Of a stretch of DNA of 64,000 nt, positions 43,942 through 53,594 are shown one piece after another. The position numbers were made by a program, and so were the translations under genes. Below the pieces are notes generated by a model, which did not search any database, had not been told where the DNA came from, and saw nothing but the letters and a program-made list of their open reading frames with translations. The DNA comes from Bacillota bacterium (GTDB lineage: Bacteria > Bacillota > Clostridia > Acetivibrionales > DSM-27016): assembly GCA_023390115.1 (NCBI GenBank), contig JAEWDM010000005.1, positions 58,102 through 122,101 of the forward strand, given 5' to 3'. Within the stretch, counting starts at the first letter, position 1. The number at the start of each line of letters is the position of its first letter.

Positions 43942-44268
43942 TATTCTTCACCCTTTCTCTTCTATATTTTTAAGCTTTGAGCCTTATCCTCCATACATAA
44001 ATTACAATAAAATAATAACATAAATATTATTTTTAAAGAATATCAGGGAACCCTTTATTCCATTTATTTATCATATTTTATAAGGAATGATTAATGTTTA
44101 AGCTTAAATCGGGAATGACAAAATTTGCATAAAAAATATATATAAGGAGCAAAAAGGATCGTATAAGTTTTAATAGTTTACAAAAAAGCCCCATATACGA
44201 CAAATATAATTACAAAATTTATAAAATTTTACTTGCAAAAATCGCCAATTAGCGATAAAATATTTGTT

Positions 44269-44312
44269 AGATAAGGATAAATTGTATAATATACGTCAGA
44301 TAAGGATAAATT
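44269..44312 (+). repeat. Direct repeat pair upstream of the chemotaxis-receptor-like gene
   Basis: AGATAAGGATAAATT occurs at 44269-44283 and exactly again at 44298-44312, 29 bp apart. It lies 117 bp before the start codon and could be two sites for a DNA-binding protein. The rest of the 487-bp gap (43942-44428) is very AT-rich and holds the start regions of two divergent genes; no RNA or other gene was seen. Confidence 0.55.
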
Positions 44313-44428
44313 ATAAGATACTTCTTATGTATACATAAATTTCATAAATTGCCCAAAAAAGCAACATCATTTTCCTGTTTTTTAGCGCAATATCATTTCA
44401 TTGCTTATAATTTAGGAGGAAATAAAGA

Positions 44429-45484
44429 ATGAAGCAGACAGAGAACGTTGTTTGGAGCAAATTCGTAAAGATAAGTGGTATTAAAAGAAAAGCTAATCTA
44501 TCCGAGCCTTCTTTAATTGAAGCTAGTCCGGTCGACACGGAAAAAGTGGAATCATTTGTAACATGTACTAAAGAAATCAATGATTTTATATTCTCCTCTT
44601 CAACTGAAGTTTTAAAGGAAATAGGGGCTGTCAGGGAAGGAATGGATCAGGTTTCCATTGCAACCTCAGGACTTGCCAAAGGAGCCGTAGATAACTGCTA
44701 CTCCATAGAGCAGGCAAACTCCTCAAGCAGAAGCATTGTTGAAAGTGCAGGAAAAATTTCCGGTGATCTCATGGTGTCTGCCGAGATGGTAAGGCAGGTT
44801 AACCACGCTATTGAGGAAGGAAACCTGATGATTGAAAAACAGAAGGCAACAATAGATAAAAACCGGGAGATTGTTGAAAAGATGGTTGTATCTATGGAAA
44901 ATGTCAGGCGGAAGGCTATAAAAATAAAAGGAATAACAAAGATGCTGGATGCTATAGCCAGGCAGACAAACCTATTGTCAATAAATGCTTCCATTGAGGC
45001 AGCAAGAGTGGGAAGCCACGGGAACGGTTTTGCTGTAGTGGCAGGAGAGATCAGAAAGCTTGCGGACGACTCCAAAAAGCAGTCAACGGAGATTGACAGT
45101 ATTATTTCCGATATAAATAATGCCATTGAAATTACGCATTCTGAAATCGAGACCTCCAAAGGATTTGTTGATGTTCAGAATGAGGTTGTCACCAAGGTAG
45201 TGAGCTCCTTTGATATAATCAGCAAGTCTGTAGTTCATATAGACACCGATATTAATCATATTTTAGAAGAAAATAAGAGTCTTGAGAATAATATAAAGGA
45301 TGTCCAATTTCTTTTTGAAAGTATAAGTGCGGTTTCTCAGCAGACTGCCGCTTCAACCCAGCAGGTTTCAAGCACCATTGACGAGCAGGTATCTTACATA
45401 CAAAGCGTGGTTCTGAAAATTCAGGAGCTTAATAATATGGCAGAGGAAATGATGCGTATTATTGAAGACTATTCAGCTTCATAA
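44429..45484 (+). CDS. Soluble methyl-accepting-chemotaxis-protein-like sensor
   Basis: A 351-residue protein without membrane helices. The C-terminal two-thirds is a coiled-coil signalling domain with the conserved hairpin tip: LDAIARQTNLLSINASIEAA, then FAVVAGEIRKLADDSKKQ. The N-terminal 50 residues have no recognisable sensor domain. Soluble receptors couple an intracellular cue to the CheA kinase. AGGAGG precedes the ATG. The next genes are an unknown small protein and a KASIII-like enzyme, a combination not usual for chemotaxis genes. CheA/CheW genes are not in this window. Confidence 0.85.
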   Translation: MKQTENVVWSKFVKISGIKRKANLSEPSLIEASPVDTEKVESFVTCTKEINDFIFSSSTEVLKEIGAVREGMDQVSIATSGLAKGAVDNCYSIEQANSSSRSIVESAGKISGDLMVSAEMVRQVNHAIEEGNLMIEKQKATIDKNREIVEKMVVSMENVRRKAIKIKGITKMLDAIARQTNLLSINASIEAARVGSHGNGFAVVAGEIRKLADDSKKQSTEIDSIISDINNAIEITHSEIETSKGFVDVQNEVVTKVVSSFDIISKSVVHIDTDINHILEENKSLENNIKDVQFLFESISAVSQQTAASTQQVSSTIDEQVSYIQSVVLKIQELNNMAEEMMRIIEDYSAS

Positions 45485-45523
45485 GCAATAAAAATAAAAT
45501 ATAAATAAGGAGGTATACGATTT

Positions 45524-45916
45524 ATGGGTGAAGGTTCAGGAACCTATAAAATGACGGTTGACAAAGAAACGAAAATCTTTGTGGCCTTTGCGGAGGGGCT
45601 GTTCGATCTCCAGCAGGGAGGAAGCTTTTGCAATGAGTTTATAAGTAGCGCCAAAAGCATACCTAACCAGAACGAATATACGCTGATTGTAGATGTTAAG
45701 GATGTTAAGCCCTCATCGCCTGAAGTGCAGACAGCGCTTGTAAATGCACTGTCCTTGTATGTGTCCGATGATTTTGTCTTTAAAAAAAGATTCATGACAA
45801 GGCTATCCTCTGCAATAGCGCAGTCGCAAATCATGAGGCTGGCCAGGAGCATACCTGACTTTGACAAAAAGCTTACGTTTGTTGCCACTAAAGAGGAAGC
45901 TTTAAGCAAGCTTTAG
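45524..45916 (+). CDS. Small alpha/beta protein of unknown function (possibly STAS-like)
   Basis: A 130-residue soluble protein. Alternating strands and helices (YTLIVDVKDVKPSSPEVQ, then VFKKRFMTRLSSAI) resemble a STAS/SpoIIAA-like fold, but no conserved phosphorylatable Ser motif is clear. AAGGAGGT precedes the ATG and the gene lies 39 bp after the receptor gene and 29 bp before the KASIII gene, so the three form an operon. Role unknown; a partner or switch protein for the sensor is possible. Confidence 0.6.
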   Translation: MGEGSGTYKMTVDKETKIFVAFAEGLFDLQQGGSFCNEFISSAKSIPNQNEYTLIVDVKDVKPSSPEVQTALVNALSLYVSDDFVFKKRFMTRLSSAIAQSQIMRLARSIPDFDKKLTFVATKEEALSKL

Positions 45917-45945
45917 GCCATTAATCATTTGGGGGGAGGAGAGCC

Positions 45946-46944
45946 ATGAGCTACCACAACGTTAAAATTAAAGACATCGCCGTATACTATCCCGAAAAAT
46001 CTGTCGGGAATGAATACTTCATCAAGCATTTTGAAACAGTCAATGTAGAAGGATTAATGAAGCACCTTGGACGAGAAAAAAGATACCTGGCAGACGAAAA
46101 TGAAACCTCTCTTTCTATGGCATTTGAGGCATGCCGCAAGGTCTTAAGGTATTCGGGCACTGACGCCGAAAGCATCGACATGATAGTCTTTACCTCAGAT
46201 ACTCCTGAATATACAGCTCCGAGCAATGCATTGAAGCTGAACCATTTGTTGGGTGCAAAAAATGCCCATGTAGTGTATGATCTTAATAACAACTGTATAG
46301 GGATGCTGACTGCTCTGGATCAGGTGAGCAATTATATGAAAATGAAAAAAACACTGAAAAACGTGCTGGTGGTGGGAAGCATGCTGATAAGCTCTGTTGT
46401 CAGTAAGAATGATCCCGTTACATATCCTAATTTTGCGGATTCGGCAGCCGCTGTGCTGCTGGAGATGGCTGTTGAGGAAGAGGAACGCGGTTTTATAGGA
46501 ACTGCGGAATTTTTTACCGATGCGGAGTACCACGATTCAATTGTAATGCCTTTATGCGGCTTTGCAAGAATGTATGATGAAAAGCTTGATGATGACAGTA
46601 AAAGGTGGAGCTGGACGCCGTTTGACTTCAGCTTCTTATCCGATAACTGGAGTAAAATCATTCAGCATACATTACAAAAAAACAACCTTAAACCCGCAGA
46701 GGTGGATCATTTTGTATTTTCTCAATTTTCAAAGCCTGACACTGTTGAAACTCTGCGAAAGCTGGAGGTGGACAGCACTAACTACTCTTATGTAGGCGAT
46801 CAATTCGGTTATACAGGGACGACAAGCCCCATATTCGGGCTGAGGGATGCTATAAGGGAGGGCAAGGTCAAAGAGGGCTCTAAGGTCATTCTGTGCTCGG
46901 TGGGCGCAGGATACACAATGTGCTCTTTATTATATAAGTTTTAA
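45946..46944 (+). CDS. KASIII-like (FabH family) thiolase-fold enzyme with altered active site
   Basis: A 332-residue thiolase-fold protein that aligns with FabH throughout. The nucleophile Cys117 is kept (YDLNNNCIGM). At the position of the FabH His (HQAN) the sequence reads FSQFS, so His is Ser, and at the Asn position (GNTS) it reads GYTGTTS, so Asn is Tyr. Without His and Asn, malonyl-ACP decarboxylation is unlikely; acyl transfer or thioester hydrolysis through the Cys is more probable, as described for some KASIII-like acyltransferases. It shares an operon with a chemotaxis-receptor-like sensor. GGGGGGAGGA precedes the ATG. Confidence 0.82.
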   Translation: MSYHNVKIKDIAVYYPEKSVGNEYFIKHFETVNVEGLMKHLGREKRYLADENETSLSMAFEACRKVLRYSGTDAESIDMIVFTSDTPEYTAPSNALKLNHLLGAKNAHVVYDLNNNCIGMLTALDQVSNYMKMKKTLKNVLVVGSMLISSVVSKNDPVTYPNFADSAAAVLLEMAVEEEERGFIGTAEFFTDAEYHDSIVMPLCGFARMYDEKLDDDSKRWSWTPFDFSFLSDNWSKIIQHTLQKNNLKPAEVDHFVFSQFSKPDTVETLRKLEVDSTNYSYVGDQFGYTGTTSPIFGLRDAIREGKVKEGSKVILCSVGAGYTMCSLLYKF

Positions 46945-46956
46945 CGTAAAAGGGTG

Positions 46957-47001
46957 AAGTGCCGGGAAACGTAATGCAGGCGCATTATATTTCCCGGCAC
47001 T
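46957..47001. terminator. Bidirectional terminator between convergent genes
   Basis: AGTGCCGGGAAA at 46958-46969 pairs with TTTCCCGGCACT at 46990-47001, with an inner TAATGC/GCATTA stem. It lies between the KASIII stop and the end of the converging O-antigen-ligase-like gene and can serve both. Confidence 0.8.
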
Positions 47002-47006
47002 CCTTC

Positions 47007-48374
47007 TTAGCTTTTTAATAAATATCGGCTTTTGCTGTTTGCATATCCAAGGTATATTGCAACTCCTGCTACAATCCAGAAATAAGTGGTTACAGACGGA
47101 GCATCAAAGTTATTGAGGCCTAAGTTGGTAATAAGCACTCCGCACATACCCGAAAAGCAGCTCTGTATAATACTTTTATTATAGCTGCTTCCGGCAGTTT
47201 TAAGCGCTCTTACGCTCCAGGCAAGAGCGTTATATAAAAGAATAAGGAAGGCTGTAATCCCCCAGAGCCCCATTTCGACTGCAATTTTAAGATAATAGTT
47301 GTCAATATAGAAGGTACCGGGAATTTTATTTATAGCAGCAACAGCACCCCCGAACCTTCCTAAGCCTACACCATACATCAGGTTTTCCCTAAAGAGCTCA
47401 AAGGCTTTGGGCCACCTGCTGTACCGGCCGTCTCTTAAGCTGCTTGTAATGAATTCGGGATTTAGCATATAGCCTATCCGGTTTTGCACGGAGGGCACAA
47501 ACAAATACGCAAGCAATGCCACAAGTACTAGCCCTACTATTAATTTCTTATTTTTATTCAGAAAAGCGTATATTGCCATTGCTATTCCAAAGCCTATCCA
47601 TGAGGATCTTGAGCCGGTAAATATAAGACACGCCGTCATTGTCGCCGCACATAGCGAGAAAGCTATTTTCTTAAATGGGCTGTTCTCCGACAAAATCAGA
47701 GCAACGGCAATGGGGATCAATAGAACCAGAAGCGTTCCCAAGGCATTCGGATTTCCTATGATAGAAAAAACTCTGGGAGCTGATTTTAACTCTACCTTGT
47801 CCATCCAGTTTGTAGGGGTCTCAACCCTGAAAATATATTGGAAAACTCCTACGAGCCCCATGTACGCGCCGGAAAACATCAATGTATATAATACCTTTCT
47901 GGCTGCTGTTTCCGATTTTAAAAGCTGGACTATTACGAAGAAGAAAAGCATGTATTCTATAACTGCTCTGAGCCCGTCCATACCCAGCTTAAAGTCCGGC
48001 GAATTCATAAAGAGAAGAAATATGCCAACTAAAAACATAAGTATAAAGGGAAATTCCATAGGGGTCCATTTATAGGCCTTTTCCTTTCTGTCCGATACCC
48101 ATTTGTACACCCATACCATTATACAGAATATAAGCAGAAGCTCGTCCCAGGCACCTGCAAGAAAGGATATTTTCAAAACATTGTTTGTTATATGGTAGAG
48201 TATGGGATATAAAGCTGCAACATATGTCACCCTCTGGTAATCCTTAAGCAAAAATACAACGAAAACAATGCCTCCTGCCAGGGCAATGAAAAGCTCTAAA
48301 GGAATAAAGGCTGAAACCGTTCCAAGTAAAAGCCCTGCCAGACCTATTAATATATATAAAACTTTTTTATTCAT
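47007..48374 (-). CDS. O-antigen ligase/polymerase-like (Wzy_C) membrane protein
   Basis: A 455-residue protein with about 12 membrane helices. The large loop before the last helices contains LRDGRYSRWPKAFELFRENL and GVGLGRFGGAV, as in the Wzy_C/WaaL family that joins lipid-linked glycans to an acceptor or polymerises repeat units. Substrate unknown; a surface glycan of this clostridium is likely. It is the last gene of a three-gene minus-strand unit with an unknown membrane protein and a DUF4330 protein. Confidence 0.8.
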   Translation of the reverse strand: MNKKVLYILIGLAGLLLGTVSAFIPLELFIALAGGIVFVVFLLKDYQRVTYVAALYPILYHITNNVLKISFLAGAWDELLLIFCIMVWVYKWVSDRKEKAYKWTPMEFPFILMFLVGIFLLFMNSPDFKLGMDGLRAVIEYMLFFFVIVQLLKSETAARKVLYTLMFSGAYMGLVGVFQYIFRVETPTNWMDKVELKSAPRVFSIIGNPNALGTLLVLLIPIAVALILSENSPFKKIAFSLCAATMTACLIFTGSRSSWIGFGIAMAIYAFLNKNKKLIVGLVLVALLAYLFVPSVQNRIGYMLNPEFITSSLRDGRYSRWPKAFELFRENLMYGVGLGRFGGAVAAINKIPGTFYIDNYYLKIAVEMGLWGITAFLILLYNALAWSVRALKTAGSSYNKSIIQSCFSGMCGVLITNLGLNNFDAPSVTTYFWIVAGVAIYLGYANSKSRYLLKS

Positions 48375-48387
48375 AACACATCACATC

Positions 48388-48927
48388 TCATTCCCATATA
48401 GAGTGGCATAATTTATAGACAAAGCTGCCTTTAATCCATGATTTCCATCTGCTTACAGAAATAAAGGAAGCAAGAAGAAGTATAAAAAGCATCAGCATAT
48501 AGCCCGTCTTCATCATGCTCCATGTTCCGCGGACAGTAGTTACTGCTGCAAATCCGGCCGCAAGGGGAAGTATTAAAGATGCCCCCACCTTGTACATGCT
48601 GCTTTTGCATTCTGCTTTGATTGCCCTTACAAGGCTTCCTGCCAGGCTATGCCCGAAGGCTTTTATAAATAAATTATGAATCAGTCCTGCAAAATAATCG
48701 AGCTTAACGCCAATAAACCTTAAAACCCTATAGGTAACAGAGCTTTTAGCCTTTGAGCTTTTTTTCAGGTATTTATCCGCCAATGTGCTTATTACGCTTC
48801 CCGAACACCATAAGCCCAAGGTTCTCAAGGCTCTGCAGAGCATGCTCGATCTGTACAGCTTTTCCAGTTTTACAGTTATACCGTGAAAAATATTGAACAG
48901 AATACTTCCATCTAAAATAGATTTCAT
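48388..48927 (-). CDS. Membrane-associated protein of unknown function
   Basis: A 179-residue protein with a hydrophobic C-terminal region (SLILPLAAGFAAVTTVRG, then YMLMLFILLLASFI) and a basic, helical N-terminal part. It lies between the DUF4330 gene (11 bp gap) and the ligase-like gene (13 bp gap), so it is in the same operon and probably assists glycan polymerisation or transfer. I do not recognise the family. Confidence 0.65.
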   Translation of the reverse strand: MKSILDGSILFNIFHGITVKLEKLYRSSMLCRALRTLGLWCSGSVISTLADKYLKKSSKAKSSVTYRVLRFIGVKLDYFAGLIHNLFIKAFGHSLAGSLVRAIKAECKSSMYKVGASLILPLAAGFAAVTTVRGTWSMMKTGYMLMLFILLLASFISVSRWKSWIKGSFVYKLCHSIWE

Positions 48928-48938
48928 ACCTATTCCCC

Positions 48939-49436
48939 CTATTTTATTTCTATGCCCTCTATTACACCCTTAGCCTCAAAGGTATGGGTCTTGACTATGA
49001 ATTCCTTATTGATGGCCACATCCTGTGAGCCCAGCTTTATAATTCCGTTTCCGGACGATGTCCTCATGCTAAAATCAATAGTCATTTCTTTCCTCTTGGC
49101 ATCCTGCGAGTACACTATTTCGCCCTGATCATTGCTGCTCATGGCCTCAAGTGCCGTATATGAAACCGATTTTACATAGGCGTTGGGCTCGGGATTCAGC
49201 AAGGAGATCAACTGGCTGCCTTCCTTAAGGGAGGAGGCCACAGCTTCATTCCGGACGGTGCATTTAACTGTCACAATAACCTCCTTGTTTTCGGAGCTGC
49301 CCGGTATAGGGCCTATTTGGGTATCGAACATTTTGCTTCCAAGCACTACAGCGGCTAAAATTACCGCAAGTATTACACAAAGATCTATTATATTGATTAT
49401 TCCAAAAAGCTTTCCTTTTTCATTTACTATTTTCAT
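48939..49436 (-). CDS. DUF4330 family membrane protein
   Basis: A 165-residue protein with one N-terminal membrane helix (IIDLCVILAVILAAVVLG) and an extracytoplasmic beta-rich domain. The start KIVNEKGKLFGIINIIDLCV is typical of DUF4330, which commonly accompanies polysaccharide polymerase genes. First gene of the minus-strand unit; function unknown. Confidence 0.8.
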   Translation of the reverse strand: MKIVNEKGKLFGIINIIDLCVILAVILAAVVLGSKMFDTQIGPIPGSSENKEVIVTVKCTVRNEAVASSLKEGSQLISLLNPEPNAYVKSVSYTALEAMSSNDQGEIVYSQDAKRKEMTIDFSMRTSSGNGIIKLGSQDVAINKEFIVKTHTFEAKGVIEGIEIK

Positions 49437-49797
49437 TAATTTACACTCCTTAGTTTTGGATACTTTTTAACAGCACTTTGCAGTACAGGCCGTATGTATT
49501 GCAAGCTCTTTTTATCTATGCCTCCCATCCTTAAAATTTTAGTATTGCCTTATAAAATAATAACTTATCCGGAACACAAAATCCATTAATAAATTATTAA
49601 AGCAGGCTTATTTATGCCTTTTTAAGCCATAAATTCTTAGAATGGCCGAAAATAATGCAATTATAGTTTAGCATCTGTAAAATTTTGTGTCAACAAAGCG
49701 ATTGGGAAGAGGCAGGATATTATAATACTTGTCTGCTTTGACGATATAATATATAGGAAATGTGAATTTTTTAATGAGAATAGATATGGGGGTAAAT
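49437..49797. other. Intergenic region between divergent genes
   Basis: About 360 bp between the DUF4330 gene (minus) and the coiled-coil gene (plus). It must hold promoters for both. TATAAT-like boxes occur at 49721-49726 and 49745-49750 but no convincing -35 partner was found. No RNA gene, repeat or small gene seen. Confidence 0.4.
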
Positions 49798-50427
49798 ATG
49801 TTTAAGTTTTTTAAAAAGCAACCCGAAAAAGCACAGTTTGACAAAAAAGTATTGAGAAAAAATGATATATCACTCCTTATTCTTGACGAGAGATGGAACG
49901 CTCTTTTTGCATATACCGAAAAAACCCCTGAGATAATAAAATGTGAGGAGGAGCTAAAAGAGCTTCTTAAGGAACAGGCGAGACTCATGACTGAATCGAG
50001 GGAAATAGGCCTGCTAAAGAAAAGCTGTATGGATAAAATACTTCAGTTAACAACTGAGGTTTATGACAATAATAATGAAGACGCAAAAAACAACATGAAG
50101 GATTGCGAAAGGGAGATAAAAAGGATAAATGAGAGATTTAAAGAAATAGAAGAGCTTATTGATGATATTCCGGCGCAAATCAAGACGGCAAATATACAGC
50201 TTTTGGAGTATACTGTTAATGCGGTTTATTTTAAAATGCGCGCAAACCAGAAGAGGGTAAAAGAATTGGAGGAGCTGATAGAGGAGGCTCATGCCAGACT
50301 AAAGGAGTATATTGATGAGAAAGGGACACTGGCGGAGTATGATGCGGACATCTACGGCTACTTTCATGACCTTCTGGGCGGAGAAGAGCTGGAGAAGCTG
50401 GACAGGGAATTTTTTAAGGACAACTAG
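49798..50427 (+). CDS. Coiled-coil protein of unknown function
   Basis: A 209-residue, highly charged soluble protein. After a short basic start (MFKFFKKQPEK), about residues 30-190 form two long helices with heptad-like spacing (CEEELKELLKEQARLM, MKDCEREIKRINERFKEIEE, then RVKELEELIEEAHARL). No catalytic motif is visible. The ATG at 49798 follows GGGGG; an in-frame ATG at 49762 has no ribosome binding site. It lies 299 bp before nnr with an unremarkable AT-rich gap. No family recognised. Confidence 0.65.
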   Translation: MFKFFKKQPEKAQFDKKVLRKNDISLLILDERWNALFAYTEKTPEIIKCEEELKELLKEQARLMTESREIGLLKKSCMDKILQLTTEVYDNNNEDAKNNMKDCEREIKRINERFKEIEELIDDIPAQIKTANIQLLEYTVNAVYFKMRANQKRVKELEELIEEAHARLKEYIDEKGTLAEYDADIYGYFHDLLGGEELEKLDREFFKDN

Positions 50428-50726
50428 TGCCCTGTAGCGGAATTCGTATCTATATAGGATGCAATAAAGATTTTACAAATATAGAGGATATAATTGCTTA
50501 CAGAAATTTTTAATAGCAACGAAAAGATGAATTTGGAGGAAATGTCTCTAGGGTTAGAGCATTAATACTCCTTGAGTATTATTTCACTTTTCTTAGATGT
50601 ATTCCTTAAGGGTCAAAAAAATTTCTTCCATCAAATTATATCCTCCATGTAAAATCTTTATTGCTAAATATATAGTAATCAGGGTACTTTGGTGCTTTAA
50701 TAAAAGGTTGAGAAGATGGGGACTTT

Positions 50727-52289
50727 ATGAAGATTGTTACTCCTAAGCAGATGAATGAGATAGACAGACTGACGATAAACAGCATGGGAATACCCGGAAT
50801 GGTTCTTATGGAGAATGCCGCTCTTGCTGTTGTGAGGGAAGCTTCAAAGCTTATTGGAGGCTTATGGGGAAAAGAAATTTTAGTTCTGGCAGGGAAGGGC
50901 AATAACGGGGGAGATGCTTTCGCAGCGGCAAGGCATATGCACAATTGCGGGGCGAGCGTCAGCGTTTATCTTCTGGCGGACAGCAGAGTCATTACAGGGG
51001 ATGCGGCTGCAAATATGAATATATTGCGCAATATGGGCGTGGAAATTATTGAGCTGGTACAGCCTCCGGTGCCGGATGAGCTGAAGCAGCATTTGTGTGG
51101 CTCAAGCCTTGTTGTGGACGGGATTTTCAGTACGGGACTTAAGGGGGAGGTAGCAGGCCTGCCGCGCGAGGTTATCGGAATGGTTAATGAAAGCCGCAAA
51201 CCGGTTATTTCCATAGATATACCTTCCGGGATATGCGGAAACTCGGGAAAGGCCCTGGGTATTTGCATCAGAGCGGCCAAAACAGTAACCTTCGGGCTTC
51301 CAAAGCTTGGGCTTTCGCTTCATCCGGGGTGCGAATATGCGGGAGAGCTTGTTGTGGCGGATATAAGCATTCCCTCCAAGATCATCGAAGGTATGCATAT
51401 AAAAATAAATATTACCGATATGAGGCTTGCATCCGGTATGCTGCCGGAAAGGCGCAGCGACGGCAATAAGGGGGATTTCGGAAAGGTTTTAATAATAAGC
51501 GGCTCGTCAGGGATGACAGGCGCGGGCTATTTAGCGGGGGGAGCGGCGCTGAGGACAGGTGCGGGTCTGGTCTATATGGGTGTCCCGGCAGCTCTTTCAT
51601 CAATTTATGACCTGATGCTGGCAGAGGCTGTTACAATTCCCCTCCCGGATATGGGCGCCGGAGTACTTTCACCGGGCTGCACCGGCAGGCTGGAGGAGCT
51701 TGTGGAGCGAATGTCTGCTATTGCCATAGGCCCGGGGCTGTCGGGCGGTGACGGTGTTTCTGAGGTAGTCAGGCATACGGTCCGGTTTGCCCGCAAGCCT
51801 CTGATAATAGATGCGGATGCCATAAATGCAATAGCGGGGGATATGAGCATTTTGAAGGCTTTGAAGGCTAAAGCGGTTTTAACTCCGCATCCGGGAGAAA
51901 TGTCGAGGCTATGCGGTATAAGCATAGAGGAGGTCCAAAGCGATAGAATAGAAGCTGCGCGGCAGTTTGCGCTTAAGTGGGGTGTAACCGTAGTGCTGAA
52001 GGGCTCGCGGACAGTAACGGCTCTTCCGGGAGGGGAGATATATATAAATACTACGGGCAATGCGGGTATGGCTACAGGAGGCAGTGGAGACGTACTGACA
52101 GGAGTTATCGCGTCCTTGGCAGGCCAGGGCGTTCCCTTAGAGGACGCCGCGGTGCTGGGGGTTTACCTGCATGGGCTTGCAGGCGACAGGGCAGCCCGTG
52201 TAAAGGGACAGCACGGGCTTATCGCAGGAGATTTGGTAAGGCATTTGCCCGGAGCCCTAAAGCAGTTAGTCAAAGCAAAATCAGAGTAG
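50727..52289 (+). CDS. nnr: Bifunctional NAD(P)H-hydrate repair enzyme (epimerase + dehydratase)
   Basis: A 520-residue fusion of NnrE (YjeF_N, about residues 1-215) and NnrD (YjeF_C, about 225-520). The epimerase half has GKGNNGGDAFAAARHM; the ADP-dependent dehydratase half has LTPHPGEMSRL and NTTGNAGMATGGSGDVLTG. It repairs hydrated NADH and NADPH that form spontaneously or by side reaction. Full length for the bifunctional type. It is 28 bp upstream of alr, a common pairing in Firmicutes. Confidence 0.95.
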   Translation: MKIVTPKQMNEIDRLTINSMGIPGMVLMENAALAVVREASKLIGGLWGKEILVLAGKGNNGGDAFAAARHMHNCGASVSVYLLADSRVITGDAAANMNILRNMGVEIIELVQPPVPDELKQHLCGSSLVVDGIFSTGLKGEVAGLPREVIGMVNESRKPVISIDIPSGICGNSGKALGICIRAAKTVTFGLPKLGLSLHPGCEYAGELVVADISIPSKIIEGMHIKINITDMRLASGMLPERRSDGNKGDFGKVLIISGSSGMTGAGYLAGGAALRTGAGLVYMGVPAALSSIYDLMLAEAVTIPLPDMGAGVLSPGCTGRLEELVERMSAIAIGPGLSGGDGVSEVVRHTVRFARKPLIIDADAINAIAGDMSILKALKAKAVLTPHPGEMSRLCGISIEEVQSDRIEAARQFALKWGVTVVLKGSRTVTALPGGEIYINTTGNAGMATGGSGDVLTGVIASLAGQGVPLEDAAVLGVYLHGLAGDRAARVKGQHGLIAGDLVRHLPGALKQLVKAKSE

Positions 52290-52317
52290 AGTACGTTGAC
52301 TATAAGGATGAGGAGAT

Positions 52318-53487
52318 ATGGACTATAAATTTAACAGGTCGTGGGCAGAGGTTGATTTGGATAACATCGCCCATAATGCACTTGAGATAAGAAGAATTAC
52401 AAATAGAAGGACAGAAATAATGGGTGTGGTAAAGGCCGATGCCTATGGACACGGAGTAATGGAGGTGACCAGGGCTCTTTTGGACAACGGGGTAAGCCGT
52501 TTAGCCGTATCTATGCTGGACGAGGCCATACAGCTTAGAAAAAACGGCATAGATGTGCCCGTACTTATCCTTAGCTATACAGACCCTGTAAGAGCGGAGG
52601 AGATTATAGAAAACGACGTTACCCAGACGGTGTTCAGCAGGGATCTCGCCGATGCGCTTTCATCTGCGGCGGTCAGGCTTGGTAAAAGTGTCCGCATCCA
52701 CATAAAAATAGATACCGGAATGACAAGGGTGGGCTTCATGCCCGGATACAGCGCTGTTAAGGAAGTGATCGAAATAAGCAAGCTGCCGGGTATTATAATT
52801 GAGGGGCTCTTTACGCATTTTGCATCGGCGGATGAAGCGGATAAGAGCTATACATATATGCAATTCGAGAGATTCATGAGTATATCCAGTGAGCTGACCC
52901 GCATAGGCATACACATACCTGTCAGGCATGTGGCCAACAGTGCGGCTGTTATGGAATTTCCCGAAATGCATCTGGATATGGTGAGACCGGGAATTATACT
53001 ATATGGAATGTACCCCTCTCAGCAGGTTGATAAAACCAAAATTGATTTAAAGCCTGCAATGACTCTGAAGTCCAATGTAATACTTGTAAAGAGGGTGGAG
53101 ACCGGAACGGCGGTAAGCTATGGGAGAATTTTTACAACGGGCAGGGAAAGCATAATAGCCACTATTCCCATAGGGTATGCCGACGGATATGCAAGAACGC
53201 TGGGAAACAGGGCCAGTGTATTGATAAATGGCGAGACTGCCCCTATCGTAGGAAGGGTATGCATGGATCAGTGCATGGTCGATGTCACTGATCTAAGCAA
53301 TAAGGTGTCGGTAGGGGACGAGGTGGTGCTTTTCGGACGTCAGGGAGGAAGAGATATAAGGGCCGAGGACATAGCAGCCATGACGGGCACTATAAATTAT
53401 GAGGTTGTGTGCCTGATAGGAAAGAGAGTTCCCAGATTTTATCTTCAGGGAGGGAGAATTTTAAATGTCCTTAACTATCTGATATGA
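52318..53487 (+). CDS. alr: Alanine racemase
   Basis: A 389-residue PLP enzyme that makes D-alanine for the cell wall. The PLP-binding Lys39 is in VVKADAYGHG, the substrate Tyr is in TAVSYGRIF, and GRVCMDQCMVDVT is the conserved C-terminal block. Normal length. GAGGAG precedes the ATG. It is followed by the antitoxin-toxin pair, the order seen in Bacillus (alr-ndoAI-ndoA), although a separate promoter lies between. Confidence 0.95.
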   Translation: MDYKFNRSWAEVDLDNIAHNALEIRRITNRRTEIMGVVKADAYGHGVMEVTRALLDNGVSRLAVSMLDEAIQLRKNGIDVPVLILSYTDPVRAEEIIENDVTQTVFSRDLADALSSAAVRLGKSVRIHIKIDTGMTRVGFMPGYSAVKEVIEISKLPGIIIEGLFTHFASADEADKSYTYMQFERFMSISSELTRIGIHIPVRHVANSAAVMEFPEMHLDMVRPGIILYGMYPSQQVDKTKIDLKPAMTLKSNVILVKRVETGTAVSYGRIFTTGRESIIATIPIGYADGYARTLGNRASVLINGETAPIVGRVCMDQCMVDVTDLSNKVSVGDEVVLFGRQGGRDIRAEDIAAMTGTINYEVVCLIGKRVPRFYLQGGRILNVLNYLI

Positions 53488-53565
53488 AAGCACGCAGCCT
53501 GTCATGTATGTAATCCTTGAGAGCCCCATAAAAGCGGCTTCAAAGACCAGTAACAAATTTTTAAT

Positions 53566-53594
53566 TTGACCTGCCATTGAACTGGTAATATAAT
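53566..53594 (+). promoter_or_regulatory. Promoter of the toxin-antitoxin pair
   Basis: TTGACC at 53566-53571 and a perfect TATAAT at 53589-53594 with a 17-bp spacer. The 303-bp gap between alr and the antitoxin gene holds this promoter and an AT-rich leader of about 190 nt with no recognised structure. Confidence 0.7.
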
